The notes under the pieces were generated by a model. That model was given only the letters and a program-made list of their open reading frames with translations, made no database searches and was not told the DNA's origin. Positions 20,345 to 29,063 of a stretch of DNA of 64,000 bases are shown here, piece after piece. Numbering within the stretch: the stretch's first letter is position 1; each line of letters opens with the position of its first letter. The DNA is from Marinobacter sp. (lineage in GTDB: Bacteria; Pseudomonadota; Gammaproteobacteria; Pseudomonadales; Oleiphilaceae), in contig JAKDUK010000006.1 of the NCBI GenBank assembly GCA_030457765.1, forward strand, positions 19,392-83,391, in the 5' to 3' direction. Both the position numbers and the translations under genes were made by a program.

Positions 20345-20375
20345 AAAAAAAGACCAGCCCGGAGACTGGCCTTTT
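20345..20375 (-). terminator. Intrinsic terminator of the aupAB-like operon
   Basis: On the minus strand AAAAGGCCAG pairs with CTGGTCTTTT (one G-T pair), 8-base loop, followed by further T residues. It lies 13 bases past the aupB-like stop. Confidence 0.88.
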
Positions 20376-20387
20376 GGTGCGACTTTT

Positions 20388-23300
20388 TTATTCGAAGCGC
20401 GCGGGTAGGTCTTTGACCGGGTTGGAAATGAAGTTGAGGTATAAACCTTTTTCAGGAATAAGCAGTGGTATTGTTTTCTTTATGATGCCGGCAAGCAATT
20501 CTGAGTTTACGTTTATCTCTGGCACATTTAGATTGTATTGCTCGATTTGCATTCGCCCGTCATTAAAGAAGGTTACATTCCCGGAGAGTTCAAGGGTAAA
20601 AGGATAGCTATACAGGTTATGGTCTACTATTAGGAAAGTATCCAGTTTGAGGTCTGGCGCATCAATAAAGACATCTACTGTGGTTTTGAATACAGGTTGG
20701 CCTTTATCGTTTTCGACAATAATGCCTGGGATTAAACTATTGCGACATACCGCGGTTTCCTCGTCGCAGCCAGAAGGGTCTTCTGCGTATCGCATTCTGA
20801 GAATTTGAGGCCCAGTAATCGACGCTATGTCTAATGTGTCAGTGTGTACCGTTAAAGATGTTGTGGCTATAGAAGTGGGATATAAAAGAACTTCTAAGCC
20901 TTCTTTCTTCTTGCCGTCATCGCTTTTGAAAATCTTTGGTCCAACCACCTCCGTATTCAGCGCATAAGTCTGATAGATAAACTTGTTTTTTTCGCATTCA
21001 TCTTTTTCAGTCGAGCCAATTGCACACCCAACTCGTGCTTGTCGCTTCTGATCTTTAACGTTAACGAGCAATTTGGCAGAGTTCGCTGGGGGCAGGTAAC
21101 CCCCATTTCCACTAGGCTGATAATTGCCAGGTTCGAAGTTATCAATTTTAAGGTTAGCGTTGGTATCGCGAACAGGAAGGTTGCGTAGCGCCGTGAACAC
21201 AGAGTCCTGTGCCTCCACACCCTCGAAATAAATAATCATCGAGTTCTTGCCGTCTTTACCATCACCTTTTTCCAAGCCTTCCAGTAAGTCTGTCTTAAGT
21301 GGAAAGTTGTTCAGTCCACAGATCGATCTGGACTCCTTCTGAGGTGTGCAGGAGCTATCTTCTTGTACCGCTGCGGAGTCGCGGTCCACCTTCATGGTAT
21401 AACGGTAGAATTTACCAGGTTCCCAAGGCTCGTCTGGGTAGAAGCGTATGCGCTGATTATTTTTTTCCAAACGCCCAGCGACGAATTTATCTTTGTCTTC
21501 TTCTTTTGCTGGGTTCTTCGGGCTTGCCTCTACCTTTTCAACAGTGAATGTGTCACCAAGGCGGATGGAATCTAAACTCATCGGCTGGGAAAACACTACA
21601 GTGATTGGCCGGTCCGCCGGCATTTCTGATATTGGAAGAACGTCACCGGCTTCCCCGTCTGGAGCTGCATCCCAACACTGACCGTGAGTGCCAGCTTCAA
21701 GATCAACGTCATCGTGTATCGTTTCACAGGGAAAGCCAGGATAGGTCGTCAATGCCAGAGGCGGTGCATCTGCCGGGGCATCTTCCCCATCCATCTTGAA
21801 TCTCACAGTCAGGATGTCTACAGGCTTGCCATTAATGCCTCTTAGGCCTGGCACACTCACTATATAGTCACCACCTGGAATTAGGCCGCCGTCCGGGTTG
21901 AGTGTAAGAGTTGTACCGTCAACCTCAGCGTTTAGCCCGTTCCCTACTGTTGTTTCGCCATCTGAAGTGCCGCCAGGACCTGAGAGAGAAACCCCGTCTG
22001 CAACTGAATCCGGGTCCAGAGGCTTGTCGAAGAACAGAATCACCGGGTCGCCCGGTCGGTGCATGGACTGACGAGTATTGGGAATAGCATCCTCATCACC
22101 AGGCATCCAGCTCACAAGGCTTGGGCCGGTTCTATCTATTTCTCTCAGGTCGTCCGCATCAAGAGCGGAATCTATATCCGTTGCTGCTTCCAGATGGAAT
22201 GCGATAGTGGAGTCGGTGTATTCCTGGCCCAGCAGTGCCGGCTCAACCATGCCGATGGCGTCGATAGTAAGTACGCCATCCCGTACCAACGCAATACCAC
22301 GAAGTTCTACGCCCATCAGATCCTGAGATAGCGCAGCGTTAGGCTGGCCTTCTTCGGCGTTCATGGATACATCCATGAATAGCGTGATCTGGCGCGGTGC
22401 GCTCGTGTCATCGGTGTAAGGGTTCGGGCTCATGTACCCAGAGGCATCTGAGAGCATGGTGACTTTGATGTCGCCCGTGGTTTGTAACTCACCTGTTGCT
22501 GCATCCAGTACTGGTACTTTGCCACCCACCAACACATCCAGGCTGGTGCTGGATAGCACACTACCTTTGGGGATTCTGAGCGGCAGGGCTTCGTTATCTT
22601 CAAATGCGGGGGCGTAAGCAAGTTCTGCAAACATGTCGCCGGTTTGCTGGGACGGACCAGCTTCACCCTGGAGCACGGAGTTCAGAGTAACGCCGTTAAT
22701 GGGCTGGCCATTCAGTATGGACTTGGTGGCAGCCTCTTCAGACATGCCGTTGGCAAGGCCAGAGTCGGTTGCTGACTGCTTGAGAGCGATCGTTGGGCCA
22801 GTATCCCTTGGCGTGTACTCAAGTTCTTCAAGACCCTTGTATTCGACATCGGGGCTTGTAAGGCTCGTCAGGTTCTCAAGCTTGAGCGTATAGGTTTCGC
22901 CACTATTCAGAATGTCGTCTTTGCTACCGCACAGGGTTTTCTCCGGGGTAACACAGGGGTCTACGGTTATGCGATTGCCTTTAACAAGTACTGTAGCGGG
23001 GACAGTTTGACCGTCTTGGTCCAGAAGCTTGATTGAACCACCACGTTCTTCTGAGTCCCACTCCGGGTGAACCGGCTGAGTCAGGATAAGGCGGAACGTG
23101 GAGAAGTTCATTGCACGGAAGGGAGAATCCTCTCCGTCGCTAGCAGGTATCTGCTGGGCAATTTTAAAGACATCGTCTGTTTCAGCCAGCTCGGCAACAC
23201 CGGAGTAACTGCCTCGGGTGTTGAAATGGATGTCTGAATCGTCAAGGTTGCCTGGTATGCTAATAGAGCGATTACCCGCTGCCTTGAGCGGCTCATCAAA

Positions 23301-23630
23301 GGTAACCGAGTATTTGGATGCTGTTTTCAGCGCGCCATCTGAAGTTAGTTTCAGGCTTTTTCCGCCATCAATCTTTTCAATGCCGAAATCGATGTCTTCA
23401 TTGCCGGATTTCAGGCTTATTTTGTTCTTCAGGTCTGCTTTTTCTTCCGTTAACGCATCGGAAAACCGAAGAACTATGTCTGCTTTAGGGCTGACATCTA
23501 TTTGCCCATCTGCGGGATAGGAATAAATCACCGAGCCAGGTGTGGCTTTCGGGTTTACGCTTTGCTCATCGCCACCACAGGCTGCAAGCAGCAGGGCGGG
23601 AACCAGTGCCAGGGTCTTTTTGTACTTCAT
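20388..23630 (-). CDS. aupB: Large Ig-like lipoprotein, candidate alkane-uptake protein AupB
   Basis: 1080 residues with a lipoprotein signal (LLAAC, Cys18). Big_5-type Ig-like domains are recognisable near 33-115 (PADGQIDVSPKADIVLRFSD) and again near 510-610 (DPVILFFDKPLDPDSV). Many residues are acidic, which suits an exported protein. It follows a FadL-type porin by 13 bases. In Marinobacter hydrocarbonoclasticus, AupA (FadL family) and AupB (inner membrane) take up alkanes as a pair. The pairing and order fit, but I assign the name from synteny and type, not from alignment. Residue +2 is Gly, which does not itself signal inner-membrane retention. Confidence 0.6.
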   Translation of the reverse strand: MKYKKTLALVPALLLAACGGDEQSVNPKATPGSVIYSYPADGQIDVSPKADIVLRFSDALTEEKADLKNKISLKSGNEDIDFGIEKIDGGKSLKLTSDGALKTASKYSVTFDEPLKAAGNRSISIPGNLDDSDIHFNTRGSYSGVAELAETDDVFKIAQQIPASDGEDSPFRAMNFSTFRLILTQPVHPEWDSEERGGSIKLLDQDGQTVPATVLVKGNRITVDPCVTPEKTLCGSKDDILNSGETYTLKLENLTSLTSPDVEYKGLEELEYTPRDTGPTIALKQSATDSGLANGMSEEAATKSILNGQPINGVTLNSVLQGEAGPSQQTGDMFAELAYAPAFEDNEALPLRIPKGSVLSSTSLDVLVGGKVPVLDAATGELQTTGDIKVTMLSDASGYMSPNPYTDDTSAPRQITLFMDVSMNAEEGQPNAALSQDLMGVELRGIALVRDGVLTIDAIGMVEPALLGQEYTDSTIAFHLEAATDIDSALDADDLREIDRTGPSLVSWMPGDEDAIPNTRQSMHRPGDPVILFFDKPLDPDSVADGVSLSGPGGTSDGETTVGNGLNAEVDGTTLTLNPDGGLIPGGDYIVSVPGLRGINGKPVDILTVRFKMDGEDAPADAPPLALTTYPGFPCETIHDDVDLEAGTHGQCWDAAPDGEAGDVLPISEMPADRPITVVFSQPMSLDSIRLGDTFTVEKVEASPKNPAKEEDKDKFVAGRLEKNNQRIRFYPDEPWEPGKFYRYTMKVDRDSAAVQEDSSCTPQKESRSICGLNNFPLKTDLLEGLEKGDGKDGKNSMIIYFEGVEAQDSVFTALRNLPVRDTNANLKIDNFEPGNYQPSGNGGYLPPANSAKLLVNVKDQKRQARVGCAIGSTEKDECEKNKFIYQTYALNTEVVGPKIFKSDDGKKKEGLEVLLYPTSIATTSLTVHTDTLDIASITGPQILRMRYAEDPSGCDEETAVCRNSLIPGIIVENDKGQPVFKTTVDVFIDAPDLKLDTFLIVDHNLYSYPFTLELSGNVTFFNDGRMQIEQYNLNVPEINVNSELLAGIIKKTIPLLIPEKGLYLNFISNPVKDLPARFE

Positions 23631-23643
23631 GGCAAACTTCTCC

Positions 23644-24993
23644 TCAGAACTTCAGGGTAACTGAGCCGCTGATAACATGTACGTCGCCGTCTGCAACTAC
23701 ATCTGTATCAGTCACATTATTGCTGGAATCAACCTCTACCAACGTAAAGTCGCGCTCCTGCAGCTGTTGATACTGGTAACCCAGATCGAAACGAACAGGG
23801 AAGGCCAGCAGGCGGGTGCGGTCGTAGGTGGCGCTAATACCCAGGCCAATGACAATTTTATCGGTATCCAGGTAGTTTATTTCGGGGTTGCGCGTGGTCT
23901 TCAGTGGCGACTCTTCATAAGCCACGCCTCCTCGCACGGAAAAGTTTTTGTTCAGGTCAAATTCAGCACCCAGTCGCGGCACGATTGTGTCATCAAACTT
24001 TATGCGATCGGCAGCGGGAATGGTTGATTGGTTCTTGATTGAGTCGCTTTCAAACTCTTCAGACAGTTCAGACCAGTTCTGCTGCTCAACACTGCCACCA
24101 ATGCGCCAGTTATCGCCTTGGTACTGAGCACCGAAACCGAAGGTTTCTGGCTGGAAAGAATCGATGGTAGATACCACAAGGCTAAGGCCCGGGTCGGGAA
24201 TGGTTTGTGTTACAAGAATATTTGAATCAACCGCGGTAGATGCAGACGATTTGGTACGGTAGGTAAAGGCGGTTTCCCAGCCTTGTAAAAAGCAGTTGCT
24301 TTCAGGGCAGAAGGTGCTGCCCAGATCAATGGTGGTGCCAATAATGGTTTTAATTTGTGGCTCGGCATTCACTGCCAGGCGTTCGCGGCTGGTGTCTCCG
24401 CCAAGTGTGGATACGGCGGTGAGGTTAGCGGTTGCATCCAGAGTGATGCGGGCAGATACACCAAGGGATATGCCGCGCCAAATTGGGGTGGCGCCGCCGA
24501 TGTTCAGGAACAGAGGTTCTTTGCCATATTGCAGGAACTGACCTGTGTCTGATGTCTGCGAATCGAAGGCCAGCATCTCTTTACCGTACTTTTCAACGCC
24601 GGCAATGAAACCCAGGTAGATAGGGTGGTCAAAGCGGGTAAGGGAGCCCAGATTGGTTTTCATGCCGATTAGTACGTGTTGGCTGGGAGAGTTGGAAACC
24701 ACATCGCCATCGGAACTTGGGTTTGCCGACCGCAATTCTTGCTCAGCGTGCAAAATACCAGAGGTAAGTTCACCGCGATCGTCCCGGGTAAGTGAGGCCG
24801 GGTTGTAGTAGGTGGCAGATACCTGTTCATTAAACATGGAGAGCGACTGAGCGGTGGCGACGTCTATGGGCATTACGCCATAGGTTGTGCCGATGTTACC
24901 CATGCTGGCGGATGCGAGGCTACCCAATCCGGTTGAGGTGGTGGCAACGGCAAGCGTGAGTGCCCGTACTGCAAAACGGGGGGAACCGAACAT
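23644..24993 (-). CDS. aupA: FadL/OMPP1 family outer-membrane porin, candidate alkane-uptake protein AupA
   Basis: 449 residues. Signal peptide about 1-30, then the FadL-like N-terminal hatch region (SMFNEQVSATYYNPASLTRD) and a beta-barrel rich in alternating aromatic and polar residues, ending in a Phe (SVTLKF) as outer-membrane barrels do. The family moves hydrophobic substrates across the outer membrane. Candidate partner of the downstream lipoprotein in alkane uptake. The leader carries an A-rich motif abutting AGGAG, a likely Hfq/Crc target (see 25002-25017). A fatty-acid transporter is the alternative function. Confidence 0.68.
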   Translation of the reverse strand: MFGSPRFAVRALTLAVATTSTGLGSLASASMGNIGTTYGVMPIDVATAQSLSMFNEQVSATYYNPASLTRDDRGELTSGILHAEQELRSANPSSDGDVVSNSPSQHVLIGMKTNLGSLTRFDHPIYLGFIAGVEKYGKEMLAFDSQTSDTGQFLQYGKEPLFLNIGGATPIWRGISLGVSARITLDATANLTAVSTLGGDTSRERLAVNAEPQIKTIIGTTIDLGSTFCPESNCFLQGWETAFTYRTKSSASTAVDSNILVTQTIPDPGLSLVVSTIDSFQPETFGFGAQYQGDNWRIGGSVEQQNWSELSEEFESDSIKNQSTIPAADRIKFDDTIVPRLGAEFDLNKNFSVRGGVAYEESPLKTTRNPEINYLDTDKIVIGLGISATYDRTRLLAFPVRFDLGYQYQQLQERDFTLVEVDSSNNVTDTDVVADGDVHVISGSVTLKF

Positions 24994-25001
24994 GGATGTG
25001 A

Positions 25002-25017
25002 CTCCTGTTGTTTTTGT
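25002..25017 (-). promoter_or_regulatory. Candidate Hfq/Crc-binding A-rich motif at the aupA ribosome binding site
   Basis: On the minus strand the leader reads ACAAAAACAACAGGAG, eight bases before the ATG. AAAAACAA fits the AAnAAnAA consensus bound by Hfq with Crc in Pseudomonas, and it directly touches the Shine-Dalgarno AGGAG. The 13-mer ACAAAAACAACAG recurs exactly in the CrcZ-like RNA (39807-39819). Confidence 0.6.
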
Positions 25018-25259
25018 CTTTGGTGTGGCTTGAGCGTTTTAATACGCCACATTATTAGGTATTAGTACTACTACTGCTTCAGAGTGTAACGGTCTTGTCT
25101 TTTGGGGACGTTGGCCTTGGTGACATGGGGATTCGTCGAAACGAACACCTCTATCTTGGCGGTGTGACGAATGAGGCGGGAGTGTTACGGCGATGTGGCC
25201 AAACACTGAATGCCGTGCAAAAAAACACTTTTATGCGGGATTTAAGGAGGGAGTGCTCT
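25018..25259. other. Intergenic region upstream of aupA
   Basis: No gene is supported here. It should hold the aupA promoter on the minus strand; an AT-rich stretch near 25040-25070 is the likeliest place, but no clean -35/-10 pair is visible. Confidence 0.4.
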
Positions 25260-25306
25260 GCAAGTTGCAGGACATGGGAAGAGCCTCCCCATGTCCTGCA
25301 ACTTGC
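25260..25306. repeat. Perfect 19-bp inverted repeat after the OmpA-type gene
   Basis: GCAAGTTGCAGGACATGGG (25260-25278) pairs without mismatch with 25288-25306 around a 9-base loop. It begins 15 bases beyond the OmpA-type stop. No T-run follows on either strand, so it is not a standard intrinsic terminator. It may be a processing or stability hairpin, or a dispersed repeat. Confidence 0.8.
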
Positions 25307-25321
25307 CTTTATGGCGGTTTA

Positions 25322-26131
25322 TTACCGGGTTTCAATATTGCCGTCTTCATCCGAGATAACAATCTCTACACGGCGGTTTTGCTGCCGACCGGCTGAGCTG
25401 TCATTACTGGCAACGGGATACTGTTCACCGTAGCCCTTGGTTTCTACCCGGCGGCGCTCAATGCCTTGGGATAGCAGTGCGTCACGGACGGCCTCGGCTC
25501 TGCGCTCAGATAGCTTCTGGTTGTATGAGTCTTTACCTGTGCTATCAGTGTAGCCTTCCACACGGACTCTTCTGTCTTCGTACTCCCGCATAAACTGCGC
25601 GAGGCGCCCGATGGTTTGCTGCCCTGATGCTTTCAGGTCGGCCTTGTTCAAATCGAAGAGAACATCGCCAAGCGTAAGCACCATGCCACGGTCAGTACGT
25701 TCAGCCTGCAGCTCTTTCATTCTTTTACGCAGCATTTCTGCTTCGTTTTTGGCGCGCACGGCTTCCCCTGAGCGTTTGTCCAGCATTAACTTGCGGCGAC
25801 GCTCTTCTGCGGAATCAACCTGTTTTTCCAGCCTGGCTCGTTCGCCTTGCTGATTGGCGATTTGTGCGTGGCGATTTGCCAAATACGCGGCATGCTCAAT
25901 GCGGTCGGTGTCTTTGCCGTCTTTCAGCAGGGATTCTGCCCGGTCGAGTTCCTTTTTTGCGCTACGCATATGGCTGTCGCCACTGCGGGCAACGTCCGGA
26001 TCGTTTTTGATTTTGGCGTAAGAGGCTTGTGCCTCGTTTACCTTTGCGTTGTCTGGTGGTGTTGTGGCGCAGCCGGCGATCAGTACTGACAAGCCCATAG
26101 CCGTGCCCAATGTTATGTTGCGTTTGTTCAT
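25322..26131 (-). CDS. DUF4398/OmpA-family lipoprotein
   Basis: 269 residues. Lipobox LIAGC near residue 21; DUF4398-like helical region about 30-110 with strong coiled-coil character; OmpA C-terminal peptidoglycan-binding domain about 150-260 (LFDLNKADLKASGQQTI, VEGYTDSTGKDSYNQKLSERRA). Probably links the outer membrane to peptidoglycan. AAGGAG lies seven bases before the ATG. It follows a related DUF4398 lipoprotein by 26 bases. Confidence 0.9.
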   Translation of the reverse strand: MNKRNITLGTAMGLSVLIAGCATTPPDNAKVNEAQASYAKIKNDPDVARSGDSHMRSAKKELDRAESLLKDGKDTDRIEHAAYLANRHAQIANQQGERARLEKQVDSAEERRRKLMLDKRSGEAVRAKNEAEMLRKRMKELQAERTDRGMVLTLGDVLFDLNKADLKASGQQTIGRLAQFMREYEDRRVRVEGYTDSTGKDSYNQKLSERRAEAVRDALLSQGIERRRVETKGYGEQYPVASNDSSAGRQQNRRVEIVISDEDGNIETR

Positions 26132-26157
26132 AACGGTCTCCTTTCCAGATAAGGCAT

Positions 26158-26532
26158 TTACTGGTCTTGGTTGATGCTCTGGCGAAGAGATTCAATGTTG
26201 TCATTGATCTCCTTCACGGCTTGCTTGGCTTTGGCTGTTTCAGAGCGAGCGTCAGCCAGTTGAGCGTCAACGGAAGCCTGCTCTAGAAGGCGCTCGGCTT
26301 CGATGTACTTTTCGCGCTCAATCAGGTCCTTCGCGTCGGTTAACTTGTTTTGAGCGTCGTTGAGCAGTATAGGTTCATGCTCACGTGCATCTGCAGACAC
26401 AGCCTGTTGAATGGAGTTTTGGGCGGTATTAAGATCGGCGTCTGGTCGCTCCCCAGAGCTGGCGCAGCCACCAATGGTAAGAGCTATGCCAGCAATGCTG
26501 GCGGTGTATAGCATTGATTTATGCTTATTCAT
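26158..26532 (-). CDS. DUF4398 lipoprotein
   Basis: 124 residues: signal with lipobox (TIGGC) near residue 23, then an all-helical DUF4398 domain (NDAQNKLTDAKDLIEREKYIEAERLLEQA). The domain matches the N-terminal half of the adjacent OmpA-type gene, so the two probably arose by duplication and function together. The Shine-Dalgarno context is also alike (AAGGAG, seven-base spacing). Confidence 0.85.
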   Translation of the reverse strand: MNKHKSMLYTASIAGIALTIGGCASSGERPDADLNTAQNSIQQAVSADAREHEPILLNDAQNKLTDAKDLIEREKYIEAERLLEQASVDAQLADARSETAKAKQAVKEINDNIESLRQSINQDQ

Positions 26533-26871
26533 GCATGATCTCCTTTCAGCGATTTACAAGCTCTGCAGGAAAGCGTTGTCTGCACGAAACAATCCTGCCG
26601 CCAGGATTGACGGACTCTTATGAACGGCGACGAGACGAGTTGCGCCGTAAAACTGCGGAGTGCCATGCGCACCTTGTATCAAAGCTTAGCAGCCAGCTGG
26701 CATTCAACCATGACTCATTCGCAATAAATTCTGTTGAGAGACGCGTGAGAGAGAGCATGTTGTGGTTATGATTGGATTTAAGTGATTGAAAAAAATTAAA
26801 TTTTCCGCCAGGTAATTGTGTGAATAAGCGGTCACTGTGGTTGTTGATTTAGCTTGGAATGGCACTGTAAT
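26533..26871. other. Intergenic region between the DUF4398 gene and tRNA-Ile2
   Basis: No gene is supported. It should carry the promoter of the DUF4398 operon. One small perfect hairpin, CAATCCTG-CCGC-CAGGATTG at 26590-26609, lies in the expected leader. The part near 26770-26870 is AT-rich. Confidence 0.4.
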
Positions 26872-26906
26872 AAAAAAGCCCCGAAAACCTAATGGCTCGG
26901 GGCTTT
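26872..26906 (-). terminator. Intrinsic terminator of the tRNA gene
   Basis: On the minus strand AAAGCCCCGA pairs with TCGGGGCTTT (10 bp), followed by TTTA. It begins three bases past the encoded CCA of the tRNA. Confidence 0.9.
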
Positions 26907-26909
26907 GTA

Positions 26910-26986
26910 TGGTGGGCCTTGCTGGACTTGAACCAGCGACCAATCGATTATGAGTCGACTGCTCTAACCAACTGAGCTAAAGGCCC
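26910..26986 (-). tRNA. tRNA-Ile2 with CAT anticodon, lysidine type
   Basis: 77 bases including encoded CCA. The acceptor stem GGGCCTT/AAGGCCC, D-loop AGCTCAGTTGGTTAGAGC and T-loop GGTTCAAGTCC are standard. The anticodon CAT is at 26950-26952. The anticodon arm and variable region (GACTCATAATCG, TTGGTCGCTGG) match E. coli ileX rather than elongator or initiator tRNA-Met. So it should read AUA after lysidine modification by TilS. The position beside rpoD also matches ileX. Confidence 0.85.
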
Positions 26987-27049
26987 TAAACTGTTGTTTC
27001 TGCTTGCTAGTGGTTGGGTTTTAACCGATCCCCGTAAAGAGGAAAGCAA

Positions 27050-27087
27050 AGCGGGCGCCAGTATACCGATGAGGTAGAGCGCCCGCT
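27050..27087 (-). terminator. Terminator downstream of rpoD
   Basis: AGCGGGCGC (27050-27058) pairs with GCGCCCGCT (27079-27087). On the minus strand the sequence TTTGCTTTCC follows. It separates rpoD from the tRNA. Confidence 0.75.
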
Positions 27088-27101
27088 ACTGTTGTTGCGA
27101 T

Positions 27102-28946
27102 TTATCCCTGATTTCCTTGGTCGTCAATAAAGCCACGCAGGTGATCCGAGCGGGAAGGATGGCGCAATTTGCGCAGGGCCTTTGCTTCGATCTGACGAAT
27201 GCGTTCACGGGTTACGTCGAATTGTTTACCGACTTCTTCCAGTGTGTGATCGGTATTCATTTCAATACCGAAACGCATGCGTAGTACTTTGGATTCGCGG
27301 GCGGTGAGGCCAGAAAGAACGGAACGGGTGGCTTCGCGCAGGCCTTCGGCTGTTGCCGAATCCACTGGCGAGAGCGCCTGGATGTCTTCAATAAAGTCAC
27401 CCAGATGGCTGTCTTCATCGTCACCGATCGGTGTTTCCATTGAGATCGGCTCTTTGGCGATCTTCAGCACCTTGCGAATCTTATCTTCTGGCATCTCCAT
27501 GCGCTCGCCCAGTTCTTCAGGAAGGGGTTCACGGCCCATTTCCTGAAGCATCTGGCGGGAGATACGGTTGAGCTTGTTGATGGTCTCAATCATGTGCACA
27601 GGGATACGAATGGTGCGCGCCTGATCCGCAATAGAGCGGGTTATGGCCTGGCGAATCCACCAGGTGGCATAGGTAGAGAACTTGTAACCACGGCGGTACT
27701 CAAACTTGTCTACGGCCTTCATCAGGCCGATGTTGCCTTCTTGAATTAAATCCAGGAACTGCAAACCACGGTTGGTGTACTTCTTGGCGATAGAAATAAC
27801 CAGCCGCAAGTTAGCTTCAACCATTTCTTTCTTGGCGCGGCGGGCTCGTGCTTCGCCAATGGATACGCGACGGTTGATTTCTTTGATGTCTGCTACGGCC
27901 AGATCTACTTCCGTTTGCACGTTCATTATGCGCTTCTGAAGGCGAACAATTTCGTCCATGCGCTCGTTAATGGCCGCTGCGTAGGGCTTTTTGCTTTTGG
28001 CGATTTTAACGCCCCAGTCCTGGTTTGCTTCGTTACCCGGGAATGATTTGATGAAATCTTTGCGTGGCATTTTGCATTCGCGCACGCAGATTTTAAGGAT
28101 TGCGCGCTCGTTTTCGCGTACCAGGGCGTTGGTAGAGCGAACCACATTAACTAGCTCATCAAACGCTTTGTTACCTAGCTTGAACGGCGCAAACACCTTT
28201 CCTAGCTCATTAAGTGCCGCCTGGGTCTTTTTGTCGGCGCGGCCATTTTTTTCAAGTAGCTCTTCGGCGGCTGACAGTTTTTCTCTGAGGAGCTCGAAGC
28301 GCAGGCGGGTCTCTTCAGGATCCGGGCCGCTCTCTTGCTCTTCTTCCTCTTCGTCTTCCCCGTCTTCAGCTTTCTCTTCTTCTGTTTTCTCGGGCTTGGG
28401 AGGCGGTGCTGGCATGAAAGGCTCAGCGCCGTCCGGGTCCAGAAATCCGGTTACGATATCGCTGGTGCGGCCTTCGTTTTCGATGATGCGGTCGTAGGCC
28501 TGGATAACCGTGCCAGCGGTACCGGGGAAGTGGGCCACGGCTGCCATAACATCTCGGATACCTTCTTCGATGCGCTTGGCGATCACAATTTCGCCTTCAC
28601 GGGTTAGCAGCTCCACGGTGCCCATCTCGCGCATGTACATGCGCACTGGGTCTGTGGTGCGACCAGCATCGGATTCCACAGCGGCAAGAGCGGCGGCGGC
28701 CTCGGCGGCGGCGGCTTCGTCGGCGGTGGAATCGCCATCGGTCATTAGCAGGGTATCGGCATCTGGTGCCACTTCAGACACCTGAATGCCCATGTCGTTG
28801 ATCATGCGAATGATATCTTCGACCTGATCTGGATCGGCAATGTCTTCCGGGAGGTGGTCGTTCACCTCGGCGTAAGTCAGGTAGCCTTGTTCTTTGCCCC
28901 GTGCGATAAGGTCTTTCAAACGTGATTTCTGCGAATTGCCTGACAT
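27102..28946 (-). CDS. rpoD: Primary sigma factor RpoD (sigma-70)
   Basis: 614 residues from the ATG at 28946; an in-frame GTG two codons earlier is possible. Region 1.1 is about 1-80, region 1.2 contains [21 protein letters not shown], and an acidic spacer ([16 protein letters not shown]) lies near 190-205. Region 2 has [26 protein letters not shown] and [10 protein letters not shown]; region 4 ends with [20 protein letters not shown]. Third gene of the rpsU-dnaG-rpoD operon. Confidence 0.97.
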   Translation of the reverse strand: MSGNSQKSRLKDLIARGKEQGYLTYAEVNDHLPEDIADPDQVEDIIRMINDMGIQVSEVAPDADTLLMTDGDSTADEAAAAEAAAALAAVESDAGRTTDPVRMYMREMGTVELLTREGEIVIAKRIEEGIRDVMAAVAHFPGTAGTVIQAYDRIIENEGRTSDIVTGFLDPDGAEPFMPAPPPKPEKTEEEKAEDGEDEEEEEQESGPDPEETRLRFELLREKLSAAEELLEKNGRADKKTQAALNELGKVFAPFKLGNKAFDELVNVVRSTNALVRENERAILKICVRECKMPRKDFIKSFPGNEANQDWGVKIAKSKKPYAAAINERMDEIVRLQKRIMNVQTEVDLAVADIKEINRRVSIGEARARRAKKEMVEANLRLVISIAKKYTNRGLQFLDLIQEGNIGLMKAVDKFEYRRGYKFSTYATWWIRQAITRSIADQARTIRIPVHMIETINKLNRISRQMLQEMGREPLPEELGERMEMPEDKIRKVLKIAKEPISMETPIGDDEDSHLGDFIEDIQALSPVDSATAEGLREATRSVLSGLTARESKVLRMRFGIEMNTDHTLEEVGKQFDVTRERIRQIEAKALRKLRHPSRSDHLRGFIDDQGNQG

Positions 28947-29063
28947 AGACACCCTGTGAACTCGCTTAAATAAGAAAAAATGAAACAGCCATTATAGCTG
29001 TCGCTCTAATGCTCTGCCACCGAATGGTTAGATGGTGATCAGTGCGCCAAGTTTCAAGTGCTG

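Noticed and set aside
26514..26771. Open frame of 85 codons upstream of the DUF4398 gene
   Set aside because: It starts inside the DUF4398 gene on the opposite strand, has no ribosome site, and shows no domain.
26910..26986. tRNA read as tRNA-Met because of its CAT anticodon
   Set aside because: The anticodon arm, variable loop and T-arm match the E. coli ileX type closely, and it lies next to rpoD as ileX does.
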